The notes under the pieces were generated by a model. That model was not told the DNA's origin, did no database searches, and worked only from the letters and a program-made list of their open reading frames with translations. Source: Rhizobium sp. 16-488-2b (lineage in GTDB: Bacteria; Pseudomonadota; Alphaproteobacteria; Rhizobiales; Rhizobiaceae). From it: 64,000 nt of DNA. Both the position numbers and the translations under genes were made by a program. Position 1 is the stretch's first letter. Each line of letters opens with the position of its first letter. The stretch lies in the NCBI RefSeq assembly GCF_017741815.1, contig NZ_JAGHMF010000004.1, positions 1 through 64,000 on the forward strand. Reading direction: 5' to 3'. Positions 16,676 to 25,519 of this stretch are shown in pieces.

Positions 16676-19414
16676 ATGATCTCTGCTTCGTTGGGCTACA
16701 CGATAATATCGGGCGATTTGCAGAAGAGTCTGGACCGCGTCGCGTCGCAGGCGACGGTGAAGCGCGAAGCCCAATATTACGAAGAAAACATCAATAAGGT
16801 CAAAGATGTAGACGACTTCCTCGGCAATTATAAGCTCTACAGTTATGCGATGAAGGCTTACGGCCTTGAGGATATGACCTACGCCAAGGCCTTCATGAAG
16901 AAGGTTCTCGAGAGCGACCTGACGGATTCCAACAGCTTCGCCAACAAGCTGTCGGATAGCCGCTACAAGGAGTTTGCGTCCGCCTTCAATTTCGGCACGG
17001 CGGCGACGGACGCGCAGAGCGATAGCCAGGAAACCGATATGCTCGGTCTCTACACCCAGTCCTTCGCGGACGAGGGCGCCAACGCCGCCAAGGAATCGAC
17101 CTATTACAGCACAGCGATCGACAAGGTTCAGAGCGTATCGGGTTTAACGTCGAACACCCGCCTGCGCACTTACGTTCTGAGCGCTTTTGGTATCGACCCG
17201 ACCTACGCCTCCAACGATTATCTCAGCAAGGTCCTGACCAGCGACGTCAACGACCCCAATAGCTTCGTCAACACTAGCGGTAGCGCCAAGTACAAGGCGC
17301 TCGCCGCCCAATTCAGCTTCAATGCAGATGGGACTGTTAACGGCACGGCGCAGACCGTCGATCAGAAAAACGCCGTCATCGAGCAGTACAATCTCACTGT
17401 TCCTTCTGTCGTCACGCCGAAAGCAGCCGAGTACAACAAGGCTTACTTCGACGCCAACATCGGCTCGATCACCAGCGTCGATCAGCTGATATCGGACAAG
17501 CGGCTGACGTCCTACATCAAGGCCGCCTACAGTACGGGCGAGGATTTCAGCGATGCGGGTCTCAAGCGCGTACTGACTGATTCAAGCTACGCCAGCCTGC
17601 TTGGGTACAGCGCGGTCAACGCCGCTTTCAATTTCAACGTCGACGGCACGGTCGACGCGACGAAAGCAGGCTACGCCGCGCAGACATCGGCCCAGATCGG
17701 CGCGACGGCGACTGCTGCCAGCAATGTGTCGAGCGCCTACGCAACCAAGATCACCAGCATAAAGACGGTCGACGATTTGATCGCGGACACGACGATGACA
17801 TCCTATATCAAGGATGCCTACGGCGTTCCCCAAAGCTTGAGCGACGCGGATCTCAAAAGCGTTCTGACAGATTCCACCTATGCCAGCCTGCTCGGCTTTC
17901 AAAACGTGCACGACGCCTTCAATTTTCAGGCGGATGGCAGTGTTACGGCCGATGGAGCGCAGTCTACCAGCCAGACGCGTCTCGCTGGTTATAGCGCGAG
18001 CGACAATCTCAGCTATTACCGCAACAAGATCAGCACGCTCTCCAATGTTGACGACCTGATTGCCGACACGAAGCTGACGAGCTTCCTAAGGAGCACCTAT
18101 TCGCTGCCGTCAACGATCAGCGATGCCGATCTGAAAAGCATCCTGACGGACCAGAGTTTTGCCGCGACGAGCGGGTACAGCAACGTCAATGAGGCATTCA
18201 ATTTCGCCGCCGATGGCTCCGCGGCTGCGATGTCAGGCCCGCAGAGCACCCAGCAGACGACGAGTGTTGATACGCTTTATGCCGCGCATTACACTGACGA
18301 GCAGCAGGCTGAGATCGATAGCTCCGTTGCCAACTTCAAGACGCGAATGGCTGACGACAAAGTCACCAATGTCACCGATTTCCTACGCACGAACCTCACC
18401 TCCGACACGGACACCAGCAATGACAGCCTTCCGGATCTGTACCAGATGGCGCTTCGCTCCTACGGCCTGACTGAGCAGGATGTTTCGCGCACCGAGATGC
18501 GCAAGCTGCTGCAGAGCGATCCATACGATCCCAAAGGTTACGTTGCCTCGCTGAAGGACGATCGGATCACCAATATGGTGCGCGCGTTCAATTTCGGAAC
18601 GGATGGCAAGGCTACATCTGAGGTGCAGGCCGTATCGACGGCCGTGCTTGCGAAATATGGAACCACCTATGCTTCGCTCGCCACGCTGGGCATGGCGTCC
18701 GGTCCTTTGAGAGACAAGGCATCCAAGGACGCGACCACCGACGTTGATGACTTCGCCAAGAAGATCGCGACGGTGAAGTCGCTCGACGACTTTCTAGCCG
18801 ACAGCGATATGACCGATTTCGTCTTGAAGGCCAACGGCCTCGATCCGAAGGACTACGACAAGGAGACGCTGAAGAAGATCTTCACCTCCGATCCGGCGGA
18901 CGCAAACAGCTACCTGAACAAGACGGCAGCTTCGAAATTCAAGGAGATCGTCGCCGACTTCAATTTCGACACATCAGGTAACCTGACCCGCTCCAAGATC
19001 GGTGCGATCCAGAACGTCGGCGCAGAGGAGCGGACCCAGCAAGGCTATCTGCAGATGACGCTTGAAACGCAGCAGGGCGAGAGCAATGACGGCGTGCGCC
19101 TCGCGCTTTACTTCGCCCGAAAGGCGCCCAGCATAACGTCGATCTACTCGCTGATTGGCGACCAGGCGCTGTTCCAGGTGATCACCACCACCTTCAGCCT
19201 GCCGACGAGCATGTCGAACATGGATGTGGATAAGCAGGCGACCATGCTGAAGAAGTTCATCGATATCAATGATTTGCAGGACCCGAAGAAGGTCGAGAAG
19301 CTGATGAACCGGTTCACGGCCATGTATGATCTGGCAAACAACACCCAGACGTCGCCGGCGCTGACAATCATGAGCTCCTACGCCTCGAACGCGGCGGCGA
19401 TCAAAACCAGTTAG
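16676..19414 (+). CDS. DUF1217 multi-repeat flagellum-associated protein
   Basis: A 912-residue protein built almost wholly of ~90-120-residue repeats of DUF1217 type. The unit reads roughly YY-x-I-x-KV-x-VDDFL ... L-x-SY-x-KAYGL ... LxKVLxSDxxDxxSFxN ... Y-x-AFNF. I count at least seven units (starting near residues 30, 138, 248, 353, 455, 565 and 705), plus a divergent C-terminal one. DUF1217 genes usually lie in rhizobial flagellar clusters, and the proteins are thought to be flagellum-related; here no flagellar gene is nearby. An ATG at 16622 is in frame, but the family N terminus (xISxxxGYTIISGDLQKSLxRVA) argues for 16676. No signal peptide is seen. Units 3-5 have more Ala/Ser/Thr-rich linkers and look recently duplicated. 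Confidence 0.85.
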   Translation: MISASLGYTIISGDLQKSLDRVASQATVKREAQYYEENINKVKDVDDFLGNYKLYSYAMKAYGLEDMTYAKAFMKKVLESDLTDSNSFANKLSDSRYKEFASAFNFGTAATDAQSDSQETDMLGLYTQSFADEGANAAKESTYYSTAIDKVQSVSGLTSNTRLRTYVLSAFGIDPTYASNDYLSKVLTSDVNDPNSFVNTSGSAKYKALAAQFSFNADGTVNGTAQTVDQKNAVIEQYNLTVPSVVTPKAAEYNKAYFDANIGSITSVDQLISDKRLTSYIKAAYSTGEDFSDAGLKRVLTDSSYASLLGYSAVNAAFNFNVDGTVDATKAGYAAQTSAQIGATATAASNVSSAYATKITSIKTVDDLIADTTMTSYIKDAYGVPQSLSDADLKSVLTDSTYASLLGFQNVHDAFNFQADGSVTADGAQSTSQTRLAGYSASDNLSYYRNKISTLSNVDDLIADTKLTSFLRSTYSLPSTISDADLKSILTDQSFAATSGYSNVNEAFNFAADGSAAAMSGPQSTQQTTSVDTLYAAHYTDEQQAEIDSSVANFKTRMADDKVTNVTDFLRTNLTSDTDTSNDSLPDLYQMALRSYGLTEQDVSRTEMRKLLQSDPYDPKGYVASLKDDRITNMVRAFNFGTDGKATSEVQAVSTAVLAKYGTTYASLATLGMASGPLRDKASKDATTDVDDFAKKIATVKSLDDFLADSDMTDFVLKANGLDPKDYDKETLKKIFTSDPADANSYLNKTAASKFKEIVADFNFDTSGNLTRSKIGAIQNVGAEERTQQGYLQMTLETQQGESNDGVRLALYFARKAPSITSIYSLIGDQALFQVITTTFSLPTSMSNMDVDKQATMLKKFIDINDLQDPKKVEKLMNRFTAMYDLANNTQTSPALTIMSSYASNAAAIKTS

Positions 19415-19460
19415 AGCCCGTCGTGGTTAGATTGAAGCGGTCGGCGCACCGCTTCGCTCG

Positions 19461-20888
19461 TCAATCGATGTTGACGACCTTCCCCGGGTTCATGATGCCT
19501 TCCGGATCGAAAGCCTTCTTGATGCGGCGCATCAGGTCGATCTCGATCGCCGGCCGGATCGCGGCAAGCTCGTCGCGCTTCAGCTGGCCGATCCCGTGCT
19601 CCGCCGAAATCGAGCCTCCATGCGCGAGCACCAATCCATGCACGATCACGTTCATCTCGTGCCAGCGCTCGAGAAACGCCTGCTTGTCGGCGCCAACGGG
19701 CTGCGAGATGTTGTAGTGGATGTTGCCGTCGCCCATGTGCCCGAAGGCGCAGATGCGCGCGCCGGGCATCGCCGCCATCACCGCCTGCTCGGCTTCGTGC
19801 ATGAACTGCGGTACGGTCGAGACCGGCACCGAAACGTCGTGCTTGATTGATCCGCCTTCAGGCTTCTGCGCTTCCGACATGCTCTCGCGCATGTGCCAGA
19901 GCGCTGTCTGCTGCGCAACGGATGAGGCGATGGCCGCGTCCTGCACCAGACCTGCCTCGAAACCCTGTTCCAGCAGTGCCGTCATCATCCGCTCGGCGGT
20001 CTCGGCCGAATCGGAGGTCGAGATGTCGATCAGCACATACCAGGCATGTTCGCTCTCCAGCGGATCGCGCACGCCCTCGATATTGCGGGCGGTGATCTCC
20101 ACGCCGAAGCGCGGCATCAGTTCGAAACCGGTCAGCGACGTACCGCAAAGGCTGGAAGCGAGGTTGAACAGCGATAGCGCGTCCTCGACCGAGTTCAGGC
20201 CGGCGAAGGCCACCTGCTTGCCGAGCGGCTGCGGGAAGAGCTTCAGCACCGCGCCGGTGATGACGCCCAGCGTGCCCTCGGCGCCGATGAAGAGGTCACG
20301 CAGGTCGTAGCCGGTATTGTCCTTCTTCAGGCGGCGCAGCCCGTCCCAGATCTCGCCGGTCGGAAGCACGACCTCAAGCCCGAGGCAGAGCTGGCGCATG
20401 TTGCCATAGGCAAGCACCGCGGTGCCCCCGGCATTCGTCGAGAGATTGCCGCCGATGCGGCAGGAGCCTTCCGAGCCGAGCGACAGCGGAAACAGCCGCC
20501 CATGCGCCTCGGCCGCCTTCTGCACGTCGGCAAGGATCGCGCCGCCATCGGCGACGAGAACGTTGGCAACGGGATCGACGTCGCGGATCTTGTTCATCCG
20601 TTCCAGCGACAGGATGATATCGGACTTGCCCTCGCGCGGCGTCTGCCCGCCGACAAGCCCGGTATTGCCCGTTTGCGGCACCACTGATGTGCCGGTCTCG
20701 CTGGCGAGCTTGAGGATGGCGGAAACTTCGGCAACGTTGGCGGGCTTCAGGAGCATCGGCGATGAGCCGTGATAGAGGCCGCGGTTTTCGATCAGGTGCG
20801 GCGCCAGATCAGCCTCGCTGCGCAGCGCGTACTTGTCGCCGACGATGGCTGCGAAACGGTCGAGTAGATCAGGTGAAACGCTGCTCAT
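19461..20888 (-). CDS. FAD-linked D-2-hydroxyacid dehydrogenase (GlcD/D2HGDH-like)
   Basis: A 475-residue flavoprotein of the vanillyl-alcohol-oxidase fold that oxidises a D-2-hydroxyacid (D-2-hydroxyglutarate, D-lactate or glycolate type) and passes electrons to an acceptor. The FAD-binding domain has PQTGNTGLVGGQTP (71-84) and the LGSEGSCRIGGNLSTNAGG and IGAEGTLGVITGA segments. The C-terminal cap domain ends with HMGDGNIHYN near 384 and EHGIGQLKRDEL near 428, both typical. The closest recalled relatives are D-2-hydroxyglutarate dehydrogenase-like enzymes; the substrate is not proven. It lies 16 bases downstream of the Sua5 gene on the same strand, probably in one operon. Confidence 0.88.
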   Translation of the reverse strand: MSSVSPDLLDRFAAIVGDKYALRSEADLAPHLIENRGLYHGSSPMLLKPANVAEVSAILKLASETGTSVVPQTGNTGLVGGQTPREGKSDIILSLERMNKIRDVDPVANVLVADGGAILADVQKAAEAHGRLFPLSLGSEGSCRIGGNLSTNAGGTAVLAYGNMRQLCLGLEVVLPTGEIWDGLRRLKKDNTGYDLRDLFIGAEGTLGVITGAVLKLFPQPLGKQVAFAGLNSVEDALSLFNLASSLCGTSLTGFELMPRFGVEITARNIEGVRDPLESEHAWYVLIDISTSDSAETAERMMTALLEQGFEAGLVQDAAIASSVAQQTALWHMRESMSEAQKPEGGSIKHDVSVPVSTVPQFMHEAEQAVMAAMPGARICAFGHMGDGNIHYNISQPVGADKQAFLERWHEMNVIVHGLVLAHGGSISAEHGIGQLKRDELAAIRPAIEIDLMRRIKKAFDPEGIMNPGKVVNID

Positions 20889-20904
20889 CGGGCTTTATCC
20901 TCTG

Positions 20905-21879
20905 TTATTCCCGTGGGGCCGCGGCACGCCGCAGCCGGTCGTTAATGGCTTCGCCGAGACCCACGTCGGGAATGGCGCTAAAGGCGATCGTCGCAGCACC
21001 ACTGGCATCGGCGCGCTTCATGTAGTCGAAAAGATTGGTGGCCGCTTCGGCAAGATCGCCGCTCTCGCTGAGATTGAGCACGACCTTTGCTCTATCCGCA
21101 TTGGCAACAGGCGAGGGGCCGAAGGCGATCAACGCCTCTCCATCTCTCACCTCGATCGCATCGAGCCGCACAGCCGCCCCCGGCGCATAATGCGAGGCCA
21201 TCATGCCCGGCGCCTCGATCGCGGCGGACGCCACTTTCGGCCGCACCAGCTTCACGCCGGCAACGCGTTCGATCTCGTCTGCCGGCAGCCCGCCCGGTCG
21301 CAGCAGCCTGAGCTTGCCATCCTCGACCTTGACGATGGTGGATTCCACGCCGACATCGCTTGCCCCGGCATCGAGGATCAGCTTGATCTTATTTCCGAGA
21401 TCGGCCTGCACATGGGCGGCGCTGGTGGCGCTGATCTTGCCTGAGGTGTTGGCGCTCGGCGCCGCCAGCGGATGGCCGAAGGCGCGGATCAGTTCGCCGG
21501 CAAATCCCTTCGGCACCCGGGTGCCGACGGTGTCGAGCCCGGCCGTCGCCAGCGCATGAATGCCGCTCGTGGCCTTCAGTGGCACGACGATCGTCAGCGG
21601 ACCGGGCCAGAAGGCTTCCGCGAGCGCCCGCGACAGCGGATCGAAATCGGCATAGGTCTCCGCCATTTCGAGATCCGCCATATGGCAGATCAGCGGATTG
21701 AACTGCGGGCGGCCCTTTGTCTCGTAGATGCGAGCGATGGCGGCCGGATTGGTGGCGTCGGCGGCAAGGCCGTAGACGGTCTCGGTCGGAATGGCGATCG
21801 GCAAACCTTCGCCCAGCACCTTGCACGCGGCGTCGATCGCCTGCTGGCTGTTCTCGGTGATGTCGATGATCTCTGCCAT
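20905..21879 (-). CDS. L-threonylcarbamoyladenylate synthase, two-domain Sua5
   Basis: Makes L-threonylcarbamoyl-AMP from threonine, bicarbonate and ATP, the first step in t6A modification of tRNAs reading ANN codons. The 324-residue protein has the YrdC domain at the N terminus (PTETVYGLAADATN, then KGRPQFNPLICHM) and, after a linker with HYAPGA near 225, the C-terminal Sua5 domain that distinguishes it from short TsaC/YrdC proteins. The ATG is well placed. It is first of a likely two-gene operon with the FAD-linked dehydrogenase. Confidence 0.93.
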   Translation of the reverse strand: MAEIIDITENSQQAIDAACKVLGEGLPIAIPTETVYGLAADATNPAAIARIYETKGRPQFNPLICHMADLEMAETYADFDPLSRALAEAFWPGPLTIVVPLKATSGIHALATAGLDTVGTRVPKGFAGELIRAFGHPLAAPSANTSGKISATSAAHVQADLGNKIKLILDAGASDVGVESTIVKVEDGKLRLLRPGGLPADEIERVAGVKLVRPKVASAAIEAPGMMASHYAPGAAVRLDAIEVRDGEALIAFGPSPVANADRAKVVLNLSESGDLAEAATNLFDYMKRADASGAATIAFSAIPDVGLGEAINDRLRRAAAPRE

Positions 21880-21956
21880 ATGCCGCCCGGATAGTCTGTC
21901 CGGCAGTCCTTATGCCCTTGCGGCCCCGCGATCAATATCAGAGCTCGCGAATGGCC

Positions 21957-22562
21957 TCAAAGCTGGCGAATGATCTCGCGAAGCTGCTGGTTACGGGCGC
22001 CGAGCAGCAGCACGTTTTTGATCGCAACCTGCGGATCGTCGGTGCGGAATAGCAGGCCGTTGCCGCGGATATTGCGGTCGATCGTCATCTTCTCCGGCGT
22101 ATGCTCGCCGGGCCGGATGGCGACGGCGAAGTACATGCGCGAGTAACGCACGTCGATCTTCTCGAAGACATTGTCGTTGTCACCAATATCGGCGTAGAAA
22201 TTGGCGATGTAGAAGGCCCAGCTGACCGCGTCATATTGCGCAAACTTGGTGCGCGCCGCCGTCACATGGCAGTAGCCGAGATGTGGGCTGTCTTCCAGCG
22301 TGCGGTGAAACACCATCTTCGGAAACTGGATGGCGCGGTGAAAGCCGTTGATATGCTGGTGCGTCTTCTCGCCGGCGGTCTGCAGCTTGCGGCCGGTCTT
22401 CTCGGCCACTTCGTCGTGGGTGAGATAGCGACGCTCGGCGGCCAGCCAATGCGACTGGTGGCGGGTGATCTTGCCGGTGCGCAGAAATTCGGAATGCGGC
22501 GCGACCGGCGCGGTGGGCTGGTCGATGCTCGCTCTGGCGTCGAAGTAACGAAGTTTCGCCAT
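21957..22562 (-). CDS. conserved rhizobial protein of unknown function
   Basis: A 201-residue soluble protein starting MAKLRYFDAR, with conserved-looking blocks LAAERRYLTHDEVAEKTGRK, FHRAIQFPKMVFHRTLEDS and GYCHVTAARTKFAQYDAVSW. A C-terminal EKMTIDRNIRGNGLLFRTDDPQ follows. I associate it tentatively with the DUF6656 family of rhizobia, but no function is known to me. I chose ATG 22562 over an upstream in-frame ATG at 22607 because the family-like N terminus starts there. Gene order (77 bases upstream of sua5 on the same strand) permits cotranscription. Confidence 0.75.
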   Translation of the reverse strand: MAKLRYFDARASIDQPTAPVAPHSEFLRTGKITRHQSHWLAAERRYLTHDEVAEKTGRKLQTAGEKTHQHINGFHRAIQFPKMVFHRTLEDSPHLGYCHVTAARTKFAQYDAVSWAFYIANFYADIGDNDNVFEKIDVRYSRMYFAVAIRPGEHTPEKMTIDRNIRGNGLLFRTDDPQVAIKNVLLLGARNQQLREIIRQL

Positions 22563-22979
22563 GGTCTCGGATCCGGCTGCCTGTCTCTTTGGCCGAAGGA
22601 TAGGCAATCATGCTTAATGCGATGTTAAATTGGGCCGACTGCGATTGCCGCTGCTACAAACGGCCACAAGCTCTGTCGCAAACAGAATATCGCCGGCAAG
22701 GCCACTCTCGCCTTCCTTGATCTCTGGTAATTTCGACAAAGTCGCAAATAATCCTATTTGTTTGAAGCGACGCGGAAATGCCCGTTTTCCGTCGTGCCGC
22801 CAATGCCCGAATGCAACTGTCGTCATTTTCGAAGCCGATGTCGCTTTGCAACCACGCGGGCGGCGTGGGCAGTGGTTAAATGTATGACATAGGCAATATC
22901 TCCTTCGGGAGAGGGGGCGAGCGCTTCCCGCGGCTTTCGCCATCCGATATGTGGCAGCCCGAATAGACGAGGATATGAG
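22563..22979. other. intergenic gap between divergent genes
   Basis: This stretch of 417 bases holds the promoters of the two diverging genes. The only structure noticed is a UUCG-tetraloop hairpin (TCTCC-TTCG-GGAGA, 22899-22912) in the presumed leader of the Rieske oxygenase gene. No additional gene is supported. Confidence 0.5.
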
Positions 22980-24224
22980 ATGGATATTCGCAGCAACGTT
23001 TTACGGCAGCTCAAGAACCGCCGCGAGGGCTTCAGCCTCGAGCAACCCTTCTATATCGACGAGGATTACTTCAAGCTCGATATGGAGATGATCTACTATC
23101 GCGACTGGCTGTTCATGGGCCATGACTGCGAGCTGCCGAAGGCCGGCGCCTATTTCACCGTGCAGATCGGCCAGTATCCCGTCGTCATCGTTCGCGGCCG
23201 CGACAATGTCATCCGCGCCTTCCACAACAGCTGTCGCCATCGCGGCTCGCGCGTCTGCACCAAGGATCACGGCTCGTCGGTCCGTCTTGTCTGTCCCTAT
23301 CACCAGTGGGCCTATGATCTCGACGGCAAGCTCGCCTTCGCCCGCCACATGGGCGACGATTTCGACAAGTCGGGCTTCGGCCTGAAGCCTGTGCATTGCG
23401 AGAGCTTCGGCGGCTATATCTTCATCTGCCTCGCCGACAAAGCGCCCGACTTCCAGCCGGTTCGCGACATGGTCGCCCCCTACATGATGCCGCATCACTT
23501 GAAGGACGCCAAGATCGCCTTCCAGAGCACCATCATCGAGAAGGGCAACTGGAAGCTCGTCTGGGAAAACAACCGCGAGTGCTACCACTGCGCCGCAAAC
23601 CATCCCGAACTCTGCCGCACCTATCCCGAGGCCCCGAGCGTCACCGGCACCGATGGCGGCGCCGATGATCCGGAGATCGCGGGCCATTGGGCGCGCTGCG
23701 AGGCCGCCGGCCTTCCCAGCAAGTTCCAGATCTCGCCGGATGGCCAGTTCCGTGCCGCCCGCATGCCGCTGATAGAGGATGCCGAGAGCTACACCATGTC
23801 CGGCAAGCGCGCCGTCGCCCGTCCGCTGTCGGATGACGTGACGATCGACCGGATCGGCACAATGCTGCTCTTCCACTACCCGACGACGTGGAATCACATC
23901 CTCGGAGATCACGCCATCTCCTTCCGCGTCCTGCCGCTCAGCGCCAATGAGACGGCCGTGACCACCAAGTGGCTGGTCCACAAGGACGCCGTCGAGGGTG
24001 TCGATTACAATCTCGAGGAACTGACGCACGTCTGGACCGAGACCAACGACCAGGATCGCCGCATCGTCGAGGAAAACGCCTTCGGCATCCACTCGCCGGC
24101 CTATGAGCCCGGTCCCTACTCGATGCTGCACGAGGGTGGCGTCATGCAGTTCCTCGAATGGTACGCGCTGTTTATGACCAGCCGCCTGCAGGGCGATCAG
24201 GCCAAGCTCTCCGTCGTCGCCTGA
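22980..24224 (+). CDS. Rieske oxygenase alpha subunit, glycine betaine monooxygenase (GbcA)-like
   Basis: A 414-residue non-haem iron oxygenase. The Rieske [2Fe-2S] ligands are C85/H87 (CRHRGS) and C105/H108 (CPYHQW). The mononuclear iron site lies in NRECYHCAANHPEL (H203, H208). The later blocks TTKWLVHKDAVEGVDY and NDQDRR..EEN..GI.S.AYEPGPYS match what I recall of Pseudomonas GbcA, which demethylates glycine betaine with the GbcB reductase. Substrate is therefore most likely glycine betaine or a related quaternary amine such as stachydrine. No ferredoxin reductase (GbcB) gene is adjacent. ATG 22980 follows a GAGGATATGAG region; a terminator follows closely. Confidence 0.87.
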   Translation: MDIRSNVLRQLKNRREGFSLEQPFYIDEDYFKLDMEMIYYRDWLFMGHDCELPKAGAYFTVQIGQYPVVIVRGRDNVIRAFHNSCRHRGSRVCTKDHGSSVRLVCPYHQWAYDLDGKLAFARHMGDDFDKSGFGLKPVHCESFGGYIFICLADKAPDFQPVRDMVAPYMMPHHLKDAKIAFQSTIIEKGNWKLVWENNRECYHCAANHPELCRTYPEAPSVTGTDGGADDPEIAGHWARCEAAGLPSKFQISPDGQFRAARMPLIEDAESYTMSGKRAVARPLSDDVTIDRIGTMLLFHYPTTWNHILGDHAISFRVLPLSANETAVTTKWLVHKDAVEGVDYNLEELTHVWTETNDQDRRIVEENAFGIHSPAYEPGPYSMLHEGGVMQFLEWYALFMTSRLQGDQAKLSVVA

Positions 24225-24244
24225 CGCTAACCTCGCAAGAGAAT

Positions 24245-24283
24245 ACGGCCCCGCGCTTTACGAAAGTCGGGGCCGTTTTTCGT
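24245..24283 (+). terminator. terminator of the GbcA-like gene
   Basis: The stem ACGGCCCCG / CGGGGCCGT is followed by TTTTTCGTTTT, 20 bases after the stop. Confidence 0.88.
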
Positions 24284-24292
24284 TTTGGGCGT

Positions 24293-25363
24293 TCAGAAAT
24301 CCTGGTAGTTCAGGGCGTTGATTTCACGCGGCGGCACCGATGAGGTCACGAGCCCATCCCGCGCGGCCACCGTGACCGCTGTCGCGGCTGCCGGCAACTG
24401 TGTGGCGGCGGGCAATTGCGCGATCGGCGGCAGGCCCGGTGTTCCGGCCACGACCGGTGGCGGCAGCGGCTGGCGCGGTTCCATCTCGATCTTGGCGAGG
24501 ATCAGCGGCGGATCCGGCTCGCGCGCCGGCAGCAGGTTGCCCTGCGCCCAGATCTTCGCAAGGTCGGCCTTGCCCATGGCGGCGACATTGACGTCGATAT
24601 CGGTGAGCGTGCCGGGCACACGGTAGGGGCAGCGCCGCTTGCTGCAATTGGCGCCGGCCGAGAACTGCCAGAGCAGGTAGTTGTCCCAGTTGCCCATCGG
24701 GAACACGCCTTTGACGTCGGGCTTGTAGCGCGCATACCAGATCGGCAGCCGTGCCAGCACCGGATAGTCGTTGCGATAGGCGGCGATGTAGCGGGACGTG
24801 TCGTGGTTGGTGTAGAGCACCGGATAGCGCCCGGTCCGTGTCTTGATATGGCCGACGAAGATCTGTGCATCCTCGAGCGACATGAATTTCGTGGGGTCGA
24901 TGCCCTCTAGGTCGAGGATCATCATCTCGTCCGGCTTGGGTGTCGCATAGTCGAGAAAGTGGTTGGCCTGGTCGATCGGGTTGCCGGGGCGGGCGAGGTG
25001 ATAGGCGCCCCACAAGAGCCCGGCCGCGCGCGCCACCAGCCTTCGCGTCTGGAACAGCTCGCGGCTGACCGCGTATTTGCGCCACATCGTCTTGCAGTGT
25101 CCCACCGTGTCGCCGGCATGGTCGCCATCGCACGAGAAACTCTCGGGCAATCCGTCGGACGCCTTGGAGATGAAGCCGGCGATCCGCTTGTCGGAGGTCA
25201 GCGCCTCCCAGTCGATAGTGTTCAGTTCGTAGCCATCGACGACGAGCGCGTTCTCGGTCTTTTTCCAGGGGAGGGTGTCGGCGGCCGTGGCGTAATGAGA
25301 CAGTCCGGCCGTGATCGCCAGAAGCAGAATACGGAGAGTGGCTCTTCCATGCCGTTGCTTCAT
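24293..25363 (-). CDS. exported GH25 (lysozyme-like) protein
   Basis: A 356-residue glycoside hydrolase family 25 protein with a signal peptide (residues 1-28, ending ATA-ADT). GH25 enzymes cleave the MurNAc-GlcNAc bond of peptidoglycan. Visible features are VDGYELNTIDWEAL (candidate catalytic Asp43 in the first beta strand), a long insert with two Cys, MILDLEGID (Asp/Glu pair near 147-150), ARLPIWYARY and LWQFSAGANC. The C-terminal ~75 residues are Pro/Ala-rich and probably disordered. It is likely periplasmic or secreted and might act in wall remodelling. It is divergent from the BA14K gene. Confidence 0.83.
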   Translation of the reverse strand: MKQRHGRATLRILLLAITAGLSHYATAADTLPWKKTENALVVDGYELNTIDWEALTSDKRIAGFISKASDGLPESFSCDGDHAGDTVGHCKTMWRKYAVSRELFQTRRLVARAAGLLWGAYHLARPGNPIDQANHFLDYATPKPDEMMILDLEGIDPTKFMSLEDAQIFVGHIKTRTGRYPVLYTNHDTSRYIAAYRNDYPVLARLPIWYARYKPDVKGVFPMGNWDNYLLWQFSAGANCSKRRCPYRVPGTLTDIDVNVAAMGKADLAKIWAQGNLLPAREPDPPLILAKIEMEPRQPLPPPVVAGTPGLPPIAQLPAATQLPAAATAVTVAARDGLVTSSVPPREINALNYQDF

Positions 25364-25457
25364 GTAACGAGAGTGATGAAAACTGGTTAATGGACTATTT
25401 ATCAGATTTTACGAATAAACAAAAAACCGTGACCGGTCGCGAAAAAAGATGCGCTTA

Positions 25458-25482
25458 GGAACATTTTCCCCATCAATGCGTT
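25458..25482 (+). promoter_or_regulatory. EcfG (RpoE2)-type general stress promoter
   Basis: GGAAC (25458-25462), a 16-base spacer and CGTT (25479-25482) match the alphaproteobacterial EcfG consensus GGAAC-N16/17-CGTT. The site is 37 bases upstream of the BA14K start codon, as expected for a functional promoter. Regulation by EcfG is inferred from the match alone. Confidence 0.7.
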
Positions 25483-25519
25483 ACACTCAGGATTAATTTA
25501 CGGTGAGATTGGAGTCTTC

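Noticed and set aside
16676..19414. CRISPR-like or tandem DNA repeat
   Set aside because: The periodicity is at protein level with diverged DNA and a continuous reading frame; no identical repeats with spacers.
22630..22887. An 85-codon plus-strand frame in the gap upstream of the GbcA-like gene
   Set aside because: No ribosome site, basic/Pro-rich composition and no protein-like pattern.
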